64,000 nt of DNA from Crocinitomicaceae bacterium (GTDB lineage Bacteria > Bacteroidota > Bacteroidia > Flavobacteriales_D > Crocinitomicaceae). A program made the translations under genes and the position numbers. Positions 8,220-15,424 of this stretch are shown here, piece after piece. Position 1 is the first letter of the stretch; every line of letters starts with the position of its first letter. The DNA lies in the NCBI GenBank assembly GCA_018402525.1, contig JAGYIR010000009.1, positions 62,001 through 126,000 of the forward strand. The letters run 5' to 3'. Below the pieces are notes generated by a model. The model searched no databases and was not told the origin of the DNA. It worked only from the letters and a program-made list of their open reading frames with translations.

Positions 8220-8866
8220 TAAAATTTAGTACACTTTTGGCATTTGTTTGCCTCACTCTTACTGGCTGGAGTCAGGGAACGTATCAATTGGCGGTGCTCA
8301 AATACAACGGCGGGGGCGATTATTACGCGAATCCCACGGCTGTTCCAAACCTTGTCAATTTCTGCAACACCAACTTGGGAACGAGCATTTCCAAAGATGT
8401 GCCTTACGTTGAAGTGGGAAGTCCCGACCTATTTCTCTACCCTTTCATTCACATGACGGGACACGGAAACGTTGTTTTTTCTGCTGCGGAAGCGGACAAC
8501 CTGAGAACCTATTTGTTGGGCGGTGGATTTTTACACATCGACGACAACTACGGCATGGACGAATTCATTCGCGTTGAACTAAAAAAACTATTTCCCAACA
8601 ACGAGATGGTGGAATTGCCTTTCAATCACCCCATTTTTCATCAGAAATACGATTTCAACGGCTTGCCAAAAATCCACGAACACGATGAAAAACGACCACA
8701 AGCTTTTGGAATTATCATCGACGGTAGACTGGTACTTCTCTACACCTACGAAACCGACCTCGGCGACGGTTGGGAAAACGCAGAAGTCCACGGAAACTCA
8801 GAAAGTAAGCGACAACTAGCGTTGAAGATGGGCGCGAATATTTTGATGTACGCGTTTACGCAGTGA
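8216..8866 (+). CDS. DUF4159 domain protein, exported
   Basis: A 216-residue protein with a signal peptide (MIKFSTLLAFVCLTLTGWSQG) followed by a DUF4159 domain (LAVLKYNGGGDYYANP ... LRTYLLGGGFLHIDDNYG). The family has a class-I glutamine-amidotransferase-like fold in larger proteins; the stand-alone secreted form is common in Bacteroidota and its function is unknown. The ATG overlaps the rsmE stop, which sets the start; an upstream in-frame ATG at 8189 would place 9 extra residues before the signal peptide. It is last in the pepT operon. Confidence 0.85.
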   Translation: MIKFSTLLAFVCLTLTGWSQGTYQLAVLKYNGGGDYYANPTAVPNLVNFCNTNLGTSISKDVPYVEVGSPDLFLYPFIHMTGHGNVVFSAAEADNLRTYLLGGGFLHIDDNYGMDEFIRVELKKLFPNNEMVELPFNHPIFHQKYDFNGLPKIHEHDEKRPQAFGIIIDGRLVLLYTYETDLGDGWENAEVHGNSESKRQLALKMGANILMYAFTQ

Positions 8867-8928
8867 TGGAAAATTAAATCCACGAATAATTTTCCCAGTA
8901 AAATTTAAATTACAAGCTTTTAACAAAT

Positions 8929-9663
8929 ATGAAATACTCGATTTATTTATTAGTAATTGTTTTAATTACCCTTACCTCATCTTGCAAAAAAGAAAAAAAA
9001 GAACCAACAACTATTTACGATTACTCAATTTTAAAGGGAAGTTACTATGGCATTCAATATTCAAGTGCTGTCCAATTCACTTCAACTACAGAATCAGATC
9101 AGATATTGGCAACTGACATAATTGCAAATCAATTAACTTTCAAGAACACTTCCTTCGACCTAGTAACTCCACAAACCACAAACTATAGCAACGGAAATCC
9201 ATTTTATACCCACGCAAACCTAAATCTCAGTTCAAATTTCAACCAAATAGCATTTGACCAGCAATACGACGGTGGAATCACTGCTGTAAACAGAACATTT
9301 AACGGTACTAAAACCACTTTAGCAAGTACAGAAAATAATGAGCATCCACTGAAAAGTCAACTGCAAGGAATGTTTATTCTGCAGATTAACAAACACGAAT
9401 ATTTAAATTCAATTGATGTCAGTTATATTGATACCTTATCAGTTACAATGTCGGGGTTCAGTCCTGTCATTGAAGGTAAAACATATTCTGTTGGCTCCTT
9501 TTACACTTATTGCAAAGTAAATTCACAATGGGAAGGCGGTCCCCAAATATCTGACATGTATTGGGTTGAAGACAGTCTCTATCTAGACTACAAAACCATT
9601 TCCGGAGTGAATTCAGGACCAAGTGATACGATACATCATATTTTTTCTGGCACAAGGCTTTAA
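8929..9663 (+). CDS. putative lipoprotein, unknown function
   Basis: A 244-residue protein with a short signal sequence and lipobox (LTSSC, Cys at residue 19) followed by a lysine-rich tether (KKEKKE). The mature part is rich in Thr, Ser and Asn and looks like a beta-sandwich, as in many Bacteroidota surface lipoproteins. No family is recognised. It stands alone between the pepT operon and the RAYT/REP region. Confidence 0.7.
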   Translation: MKYSIYLLVIVLITLTSSCKKEKKEPTTIYDYSILKGSYYGIQYSSAVQFTSTTESDQILATDIIANQLTFKNTSFDLVTPQTTNYSNGNPFYTHANLNLSSNFNQIAFDQQYDGGITAVNRTFNGTKTTLASTENNEHPLKSQLQGMFILQINKHEYLNSIDVSYIDTLSVTMSGFSPVIEGKTYSVGSFYTYCKVNSQWEGGPQISDMYWVEDSLYLDYKTISGVNSGPSDTIHHIFSGTRL

Positions 9664-9735
9664 AGACCCAAGTTACCGAGGGAATATCTTTCCTGGCTAT
9701 CGTCAGCTAGAGGTGTTACTGGGTGGCTCATCCCA

Positions 9736-9766
9736 AGTTACCGCGCGATTACATCCGTGTGTCTGT
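9736..9766 (+). repeat. degenerate REP-like palindrome, left of the RAYT gene
   Basis: This copy reads AGTTACCGCGCGATTACATC then CGTGTGTCTGT, and matches the perfect REP at 10561-10594 except for two substitutions and one missing base. It lies 16 bp from the stop codon of the transposase gene. A related AAGTTACCGAGG string lies at 9670. Confidence 0.75.
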
Positions 9767-9781
9767 ATAAATAAGGAAACA

Positions 9782-10336
9782 CTATCTAACCACCACAACT
9801 CCATCTATCAAACCTTTTTCTCCAGAATAATCAAGAGCACTGCTATAGATGTAGTTCTCAGGTCTAAAAACTAATCCAGCATCAACTGGATTATTATGAA
9901 CATAGTTAATTTTCTGATAAATTACCTTGTTACTCCACAGTTCGATAGGATGATTATCATGTCTCCAAAACTGATATGTTCTAACATTAGATGCTTTTTC
10001 TCCAGCTAACCGAAATTGCTGAAGTAGATTGGTTTTTCTACTTTCCTTTGGATTTGATTTGATTGCCTCGACAACAGCCTTACTTGTGAAGCGTTTAAAG
10101 TCGCCAAGCAAATCTTGAGGTTTTCTTTCTCCAGTACTCCTAAATACAAGATGTACATGATTTGTCATGATGCACCATGCATAAATTTCCATGCCTTTGT
10201 TCTTTTGACAATATTTCAGGCAATCTATCAATATGTTTTTGTATTCGTTTCGCGTAAAAACATCCAACCATTCGACTACGGCAAAACTGACAAAATAGGC
10301 TGCTTCAGGATTGTGGAATTTGTAATTTCTACTCAT
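9782..10336 (-). CDS. REP-associated tyrosine transposase (RAYT, Y1/IS200-like)
   Basis: A 184-residue single-strand DNA transposase of the Y1 HUH family. The metal-binding HUH motif is at H60-V61-H62 (TNHVHLVF), and the catalytic tyrosine is probably Y145 in NYVHNNPVDAGLV, the signature of RAYT proteins. The length is normal for the group, and no second ORF (tnpB) is nearby, as expected for RAYTs. REP-like palindromes lie on both sides. It appears intact; whether it is active cannot be told. Confidence 0.92.
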   Translation of the reverse strand: MSRNYKFHNPEAAYFVSFAVVEWLDVFTRNEYKNILIDCLKYCQKNKGMEIYAWCIMTNHVHLVFRSTGERKPQDLLGDFKRFTSKAVVEAIKSNPKESRKTNLLQQFRLAGEKASNVRTYQFWRHDNHPIELWSNKVIYQKINYVHNNPVDAGLVFRPENYIYSSALDYSGEKGLIDGVVVVR

Positions 10337-10410
10337 TTATTTGATCTTTCTTATTTAAGTTAGAAAAAAATGAGGCTTACTAAATAAAAATATTGAAATT
10401 TTTTAGGTCA

Positions 10411-10465
10411 ATTATTTTACACAGACACACGCGATGAAATCGCGCGGTAGCTGTAGTAAAATAAT
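10411..10465. repeat. REP copy A with a nested 10-bp flanking inverted repeat
   Basis: The core, 10421-10454 (ACAGACACACGCGATGAAAT then CGCGCGGTAGCTGT), contains the palindrome CGCGAT-GAA-ATCGCG and a GTAG tetranucleotide, a feature often conserved next to REP palindromes. Outside it, ATTATTTTAC (10411-10420) and GTAAAATAAT (10456-10465) form a perfect outer inverted repeat, so the whole 55-bp unit could fold as one long hairpin. Confidence 0.85.
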
Positions 10466-10560
10466 AGTTTCCTGATATAACACATCTAAAACTATATGCA
10501 ATAAGATATAAATTGGAGTTTAACGATTAAATTATATTGATTAACATATAATTTTGTACC

Positions 10561-10594
10561 ACAGCTACCGCGCGATTTCATCGCGTGTGTCTGT
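10561..10594 (+). repeat. REP copy B, exact inverted copy of copy A
   Basis: This is the exact 34-bp reverse complement of 10421-10454, separated from it by 106 bp. It overlaps the 3' end of the J-domain protein gene, whose TGA stop (10578-10580) lies inside the palindrome. Confidence 0.9.
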
Positions 10595-11414
10595 GGTTAC
10601 TTCCTCCCTTCTCCAACTGCCCCTTCAAATACTCATACGCCCGTTGAATCTGAATGAATTTTTCTGCTGCAATCTTAATTTGTTCAGAACCTGAATTTTG
10701 AAAACGGTCTGGATGGTGAAGTTTCACCATTTCCCGGTACGCCGCTTTGATTTCTGCCAAATCTGCATTTTCGCTTATTCCTAAAATTAAGGCAAAACGC
10801 TTTTTCTGGTCGTAGCTTCCTTTCTTGGTAGTGCTCTCATTATTTTCTTTCCGCTCCTTTTCCTTCTGGTATTCTTGGTACATCGCAATGATTCGCTCGA
10901 AGGTGTGGGAAGACAACCCAAGGTCCGCATTGATAATGGCGAGGAGTTTCAATTCTCGCTCGGAAATTCTGCCCTCCACCATGGTAATTCCCACCAGAAA
11001 ATAAACAATGTGCGTCCGTTCAACCTCGTCTGTGAGATGCATTTTTATCCAATGCGTAACGGTCTCCAGTTTTATTGGGTGCTTGAACGAATAAAGTAGT
11101 GAATCGGTAAAATTGTAATTGCTTCCTGGAAAATAACGGTTGAAATAGGTATTGACAAAGACAATTTTCTTTCCTGCCTCGGTGCGTTGCAGTTGAATAA
11201 TTAACGCCGCAAGTGCTAAATAGGCTTCCAGTAAATGATCACGGGTAAATTTATATTTGTCGGGGAAAATCCCAGCTTTCCAAAGTCGGTCAAAGCGTCG
11301 GTTGTACATTACCCAAATAACTCCAGCCACAATTGGACCAAAGAAAAATAACGCAACAACATATTGCGGAATGTTGGTAACGCGATCAAGAGCAAGTGGT
11401 AGCGTGTTGAGCAT
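10578..11414 (-). CDS. membrane-anchored TerB-like / J-domain protein (DjlA-like)
   Basis: A 278-residue protein with one N-terminal membrane segment (about residues 17-37), a TerB-like helical domain (about 55-180), a charged linker and a C-terminal J domain (about 206-268) with HPD at 234-236. By analogy with DjlA it would recruit and stimulate DnaK at the inner membrane; this is inferred from the domain layout. The last five residues (HRHTR) and the stop codon are encoded by REP copy B, so the native C-terminus was probably altered when the repeat inserted. The J domain itself is complete. Confidence 0.85.
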   Translation of the reverse strand: MLNTLPLALDRVTNIPQYVVALFFFGPIVAGVIWVMYNRRFDRLWKAGIFPDKYKFTRDHLLEAYLALAALIIQLQRTEAGKKIVFVNTYFNRYFPGSNYNFTDSLLYSFKHPIKLETVTHWIKMHLTDEVERTHIVYFLVGITMVEGRISERELKLLAIINADLGLSSHTFERIIAMYQEYQKEKERKENNESTTKKGSYDQKKRFALILGISENADLAEIKAAYREMVKLHHPDRFQNSGSEQIKIAAEKFIQIQRAYEYLKGQLEKGGSNHRHTR

Positions 11415-11450
11415 GTGGAAATATAGTGAAAAAATTGAACGCTACCTCTG

Positions 11451-11476
11451 CATCTCGACAAGCTCGATGACCGAGG
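11451..11476 (+). repeat. dispersed CATCTCGACAAGCTCGATGACC repeat
   Basis: This is a consensus copy that continues with GAGG. It lies between the divergent J-domain and GIY-YIG genes. Confidence 0.85.
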
Positions 11477-11518
11477 CACCGTTTTTTTTCATAATCGATC
11501 TTCGCTTGACAATCGATA

Positions 11519-11526
11519 TAATTTTG
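11519..11526 (+). promoter_or_regulatory. GIY-YIG gene promoter -7 box (TAATTTTG)
   Basis: An exact TAnnTTTG match lies 13 bases before the ATG at 11540. No -33 element is evident. Confidence 0.4.
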
Positions 11527-11539
11527 TAACTTAAATAGA

Positions 11540-11824
11540 ATGAAAGGCTGGATGTATATTTTAAAATGTGGTAACAACAAGTTTTACACGGGAAGCACGA
11601 ACGATTTAGATCGTCGGTTGATTGAACATCAAACTGGCGAGGGAGCTAACTACACAAGAAAAAACCAACCTGTCGAATTGGTTTATTTTGAAGAGTTTGA
11701 CCGAATACACAAAGCATTTTACAGAGAAAAACAAGTTCAAAACTGGAGTCACGCTAAAAAACAGGCGTTGATTGATGGTGATTTAGAAGGGTTGGTGAAG
11801 TTGGCATCTCGACAGGCTCGATGA
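11540..11824 (+). CDS. GIY-YIG nuclease superfamily protein (UPF0213/YhbQ-like)
   Basis: A 94-residue single-domain protein. The GIY-YIG core is visible as MYILKCGNNKFYTGSTNDLDRRL (here Y-I and Y-T-G), with the conserved Arg in DRRL and His in EH, followed by Glu in YREKQVQNW. Small stand-alone GIY-YIG proteins are frequent in Bacteroidota; their role is uncertain, with proposals in DNA repair or mobile DNA. The last residues (ASRQAR) and stop are encoded by a copy of the dispersed CATCTCGACAAGCTCGATGA repeat, and three more copies lie within about 350 bp. Confidence 0.88.
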   Translation: MKGWMYILKCGNNKFYTGSTNDLDRRLIEHQTGEGANYTRKNQPVELVYFEEFDRIHKAFYREKQVQNWSHAKKQALIDGDLEGLVKLASRQAR

Positions 11825-11826
11825 CC
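11805..11826 (+). repeat. dispersed repeat copy forming the 3' end of the GIY-YIG gene
   Basis: CATCTCGACAGGCTCGATGACC, with one change from the consensus. It encodes the C-terminal SRQAR of the GIY-YIG protein and its TGA stop. Confidence 0.85.
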
Positions 11827-11843
11827 AACCTTCGGCATCTCGG

Positions 11844-11865
11844 CATCTCGACAAGCTCGATGACC
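11844..11865 (+). repeat. dispersed repeat copy
   Basis: CATCTCGACAAGCTCGATGACC, preceded by a partial unit CATCTCGG at 11836. Confidence 0.85.
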
Positions 11866-11952
11866 GAGATTGTCGACTTTAATCGTACGTGGTGTATTAT
11901 TGATAATCAAAGAAAAGTCGTCGCGTCTTTAAGATTGAGAATTGAAGAAACT

Positions 11953-11974
11953 GGTCATCGAGCTTGTCGAGATG
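11953..11974 (-). repeat. dispersed repeat copy forming the 3' end of the FG-GAP protein gene
   Basis: GGTCATCGAGCTTGTCGAGATG, an exact consensus copy in inverted orientation. It encodes the C-terminal SRQAR and the TGA stop of the minus-strand T9SS protein. Confidence 0.88.
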
Positions 11975-14198
11975 CAAGTTTCTTCACCTCCACCACTCCA
12001 TTCTCCAAATGAATATGTAAAAAGTAAATTCCGGCAGGGAGATCTTGCATATCCAACGTGGAGGTAAAACCATCGGCAACAGCGGAGTGCATGATTTTTC
12101 CATTGATGGTGTAAAGCTCGATTTTCTTCATGCGCAATCGGTCTGACTGAATCGTGACGTTGCCATGGGTTGGATTGGGGTATATGATTAGCGTTTCCCC
12201 GAGGTCAATTTCTCCCACTGAAACATTGCTGTTTGGATCATGTTCAAAGCGGTAGATTCCACCTAAATCTTGACCGGCGTACAATTCCAACTGATTGTTG
12301 TTATTGAGATCGTTCACCCAAAAAGAGCTGTAGGCTTGCGTTTCGATCCCTGCATAATTGTTTGAAATCAGGGTGAATCCATTTCCAGTAGCGAGACTTC
12401 CGTCAATATCAGAGTAAAAGTGACATCGTCCACCTAAATCTCCCACGAACAGATACGTTACACCATCATGACGGAAAAAATGTGGAGAAGCGTAACCATC
12501 AGGATTATCCGTCGAGACATCAATATTGCCCAATGCAGCGTTTTGAAGTTGAAAAGAAGGGCTGTTAACCGTGCCAATATTTTGGTAGTACATGATTTCC
12601 CCTGATTTTCGTCCGAGGATTAAATCCAGCAGTCCATCGTTGTTTAAGTCGAATAGTTGGGGGAAACAATAACCGCCCGCAGTGATGGTCACGTTGTTGT
12701 TGTCTTTAAAATCGATAATTCCGTTATTGTAAATTGAGCCGCTTCCAATGGATTCGTTCTCATAGTAAACAAGCGTTCCATCTTCCATTCCGAGCAATAA
12801 GTCTTTATCGCCATCACCGTCGATATCACCAAACGCGGGGACAGAACGATAACCGTAATTCTCTAAGTTCAAATCCAAATAATTTTCATCAATCAATGTG
12901 AAAACAGGATCGTTGGCAGTTCCTGTATTTCGGTAATACGCCAGCGTACTTTCTTTGTCGAGCGGTTCTTTGTATCTAAAAAAGTTCGCCACCATTAAAT
13001 CTTCCAGTCCATCTTCGTTGACATCGGTGAAAACTGGAATCGATCCTGTTCCGTGCTCAATCATTTCACGTTGGAGAAAATTGTCCATCACATAGACAAA
13101 ATTGGGAAGTTCATTCGTCCCAGTGTTTTTATAGAAATGGATACTTTTTCTGTTTTTGGAAACGTTGCGTGCATTTGGACACACCAATAAATCTTTGATT
13201 CCGTCAAAATCGACATCCACAAAGTATGCCGCAGGAAACAACTGCATATTCGCAGGTGTTGTGTTCGAAGGAAAGGCATTATCTGCACTGATCATGGGAG
13301 AATCAGTATTCGGCGCTGTTCCTCCGTTGATGAGCAGCACTAAGTTTGTATACGCAACATCACCAAGCACCAAGTCTAGGACACCAGAATTGTCATAATC
13401 CAATGCCAAAATTGTTGACCCAGCATGCTTTGGACGAAATACGCCATTACTTCGAGGATTTGCAATATCTCCCCCTACGCAGGGTGGATTAGGGTCGTTC
13501 AACACCACTGAATTATTGGTGAATTCTTCGGTAAATTTCCCCCAACACTGATTTTGAACCACAAAAACCAATGAATCAGGAATTCCATACAATTCCATCG
13601 ACTGATTTTGATGGTACTCCACGTGTTGTCCGCCAATATTAAAGGTAAGGATGTCAATGTCGCCGTCAAAATCCACATCGACAATCGCTGGGACATCCGT
13701 TGAGCTCACGTATAAATTAGAGTAATTATTGGGATATTGCGAATAGAGCAAATCGGTGACGAGTTCCCATTGAAGTCCATCCGTAACATTCCCTGTATTT
13801 CGGTAGACTGAAAGACCACCTATTCCGTAAGTGAATAAGTCCTTTCTACCATCGTTATCGTAATCTACCAAAGTCGCTCGGTAGCGAATACCTTCTGGAA
13901 AATACTCCGCTGCATTGTAAAACAATTTGTAATGTCGATTGGCTCCTGTTCCCTCTTGCGTGTAGACACGAATATTATTTGAACTCCGATCAAAAATAAA
14001 AAGATCTAAATCTCCATCAAAGTCAAAATCAAAATCGGCAATTTGTGTGTAATTCAATCCACCTGCCCAGGGTGTGTCCATCGAATCCGCGCCAATAAAG
14101 ACAGAAACGTCAGGGTTGTATTCAAAACTGAACTGCGCAAAACTTTGTAGGGATATCAATCCGCTAAAAAACAGGAAAAGGTATTTGTAATATTTCAC
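11955..14198 (-). CDS. FG-GAP/VCBS repeat protein with T9SS type A sorting domain
   Basis: A 747-residue secreted protein with a signal peptide (ending SFAQ near residue 22), many FG-GAP/VCBS repeats carrying Ca-binding-type loops (DFDFDGDLDLFIF, DVDFDGDIDIL, DIDGDGDKDLLLG) that predict a beta-propeller, and a C-terminal domain starting YPNPTHGNVTIQS near residue 670, the T9SS type A sorting signal. It should be exported by the T9SS and attached to or released from the cell surface. The last residues (ASRQAR) come from a dispersed repeat that replaces the normal end of the sorting domain. Ligand unknown. Confidence 0.9.
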   Translation of the reverse strand: MKYYKYLFLFFSGLISLQSFAQFSFEYNPDVSVFIGADSMDTPWAGGLNYTQIADFDFDFDGDLDLFIFDRSSNNIRVYTQEGTGANRHYKLFYNAAEYFPEGIRYRATLVDYDNDGRKDLFTYGIGGLSVYRNTGNVTDGLQWELVTDLLYSQYPNNYSNLYVSSTDVPAIVDVDFDGDIDILTFNIGGQHVEYHQNQSMELYGIPDSLVFVVQNQCWGKFTEEFTNNSVVLNDPNPPCVGGDIANPRSNGVFRPKHAGSTILALDYDNSGVLDLVLGDVAYTNLVLLINGGTAPNTDSPMISADNAFPSNTTPANMQLFPAAYFVDVDFDGIKDLLVCPNARNVSKNRKSIHFYKNTGTNELPNFVYVMDNFLQREMIEHGTGSIPVFTDVNEDGLEDLMVANFFRYKEPLDKESTLAYYRNTGTANDPVFTLIDENYLDLNLENYGYRSVPAFGDIDGDGDKDLLLGMEDGTLVYYENESIGSGSIYNNGIIDFKDNNNVTITAGGYCFPQLFDLNNDGLLDLILGRKSGEIMYYQNIGTVNSPSFQLQNAALGNIDVSTDNPDGYASPHFFRHDGVTYLFVGDLGGRCHFYSDIDGSLATGNGFTLISNNYAGIETQAYSSFWVNDLNNNNQLELYAGQDLGGIYRFEHDPNSNVSVGEIDLGETLIIYPNPTHGNVTIQSDRLRMKKIELYTINGKIMHSAVADGFTSTLDMQDLPAGIYFLHIHLENGVVEVKKLASRQAR

Positions 14199-14412
14199 AC
14201 TTGGTTATTTACTAGTTAAAGACGAATCTAACAATGATTCGTTGGTGAAGTAAAGTATAAATATCGGAAATAAATTGTGAAAGGGAAAACTGAGAATTAA
14301 CGGTAATGCTCACATGGTTGAATTTTCACCGCAGAGGCGCAGAGGTAAATGGAAGTGGTTGACAGAAAAAAAAGCACTAAGTGTCGTCTAAAGAGGACTT
14401 TGGTGGATCCCT
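14199..14412. other. 214-bp intergenic spacer
   Basis: No gene is seen. The spacer includes a CACCGCAGAGGCGCAGAGG string at about 14327-14345, a type of short repeat often found between Bacteroidota genes, and otherwise AT-rich sequence upstream of the FG-GAP gene. Confidence 0.45.
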
Positions 14413-15045
14413 TTACATTTTCTTGAATAGCTTGTCGGCATCACGACGTACTTTTTTCTCGTGTTGCATGCCGTCGCTTTGATGACGATAACCAACTGGG
14501 CAAACGAGCACAGGTCGCAATTTTTTCGTTTTCAAATCTAGAATTTCTGCGTAGCGATCAGCATCAAACCCCTCCATTGGAGTAGCATCAATACGCATTG
14601 TTGCGCAGGTATGAAGTAACTGTCCAAGCGCAATGTACGCCTGTTTACTCGCCCATGTAATGCGTTCATCATTCGTCATCTCCCCTATGATTTTCTTCAT
14701 GTAATTGGCATAGTTGACGATCCTTTCCGGGTCGACATTGCGTGTATCGATTACGGCAGAAACGTAAGAATCGATCAGTGCATCGTCAATCGCTTCTTCA
14801 ATACAAATGACAAATAAATGCGAAGCATCCTGCACTTGGGCTTGTCCGAAGGAGGCAGCAACCAATTGATTTCTGATGGATTTATTCTCCACTACAACAA
14901 ATTGCAAGGGCTGCAAACCATAAGAACTCGGCGTCAAACGCAACGATTCTTTGAGCACTTCAAAATTCTCATCAGAAACGACTTTTTCTGAATCAAATTT
15001 CTTTGTTGCATACCGCCACGTTAAATCTTCCAATATCTGATGCAT
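14413..15045 (-). CDS. nitroreductase family NAD(P)H-dependent flavoenzyme
   Basis: A 210-residue protein of the NfsB/FRase-I type nitroreductase family. The start (WRYATKKFD) and the flavin-binding segment LRLTPSSYGLQPLQFVVV are typical, as is the C-terminal GFD...PVLVCPVGYR region. Members use FMN and NAD(P)H to reduce nitro compounds or quinones as cytoplasmic dimers; the natural substrate is unknown. It is monocistronic. Confidence 0.88.
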   Translation of the reverse strand: MHQILEDLTWRYATKKFDSEKVVSDENFEVLKESLRLTPSSYGLQPLQFVVVENKSIRNQLVAASFGQAQVQDASHLFVICIEEAIDDALIDSYVSAVIDTRNVDPERIVNYANYMKKIIGEMTNDERITWASKQAYIALGQLLHTCATMRIDATPMEGFDADRYAEILDLKTKKLRPVLVCPVGYRHQSDGMQHEKKVRRDADKLFKKM

Positions 15046-15193
15046 GTTTCTTCTTTTGAGCCATAAAGAACGTAAAAAATTATGTTTTTAACCGTCCAGT
15101 GGTGAATAACTTTTTGAGAGAAAAACAAAATTTCGATGTAAAAAGACAGTGAAAAGTCGCAATTTTAGAACTCTAAACCAAAAATGAAGAACC

Positions 15194-15364
15194 ATGCAAA
15201 CAGAAACAACAATTCAAGAAGAAATTGACAAATTAAACGGGCAATTGACCGGTGACATGTTCAGTGATATGGATATCAAAGACCAAATTCACAACCTCGA
15301 AATGAAATTGAAAGGAGTAAAACCAATGGACAGTCATTTTGATTGTGTGGGGTGCGGATCGTGA
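15194..15364 (+). CDS. small conserved-looking protein ending in CVGCGS (56 aa)
   Basis: A complete 56-residue frame with an ATG at 15194 and TGA at 15362-15364. The sequence is largely charged helix (EEIDKLNGQL, QIHNLEMKLKG) followed by a C-terminal FDCVGCGS with a CxxC pair. I recognise no family with certainty. The codon use and the CxxCGS tail suggest a real small gene, possibly metal- or thiol-active. It is divergent from the nitroreductase gene and is followed by a dispersed repeat. Confidence 0.6.
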   Translation: MQTETTIQEEIDKLNGQLTGDMFSDMDIKDQIHNLEMKLKGVKPMDSHFDCVGCGS

Positions 15365-15388
15365 GTTGAATCATCGTTCAGGTTCATC

Positions 15389-15410
15389 GGTCATCGAGCT
15401 TGTCGAGATG
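15389..15410 (-). repeat. dispersed repeat copy
   Basis: GGTCATCGAGCTTGTCGAGATG, the exact inverted consensus, lies between the 56-residue protein gene and the convergent ispE gene. Confidence 0.85.
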
Positions 15411-15424
15411 CCGAGGAATGAAAT

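Larger units (their letters stand above)
9736..10594. mobile_element. RAYT transposase with flanking REP-like repeats (REPtron-like unit)
   Basis: The single RAYT gene (9782-10336) has a degenerate REP copy on its 3' side and two perfect, mutually inverted REP copies on its 5' side (10421-10454 and 10561-10594). This matches the arrangement in which a REP-associated tyrosine transposase mobilises or amplifies the adjacent palindromes. The extent given is from the outermost REP copies; no target-site duplication is evident. Confidence 0.7.

Noticed and set aside
9664-9735. A second mobile element or tRNA next to the left REP copy
   Set aside because: Only a short AAGTTACCG string recurs; no cloverleaf or longer repeat could be made.
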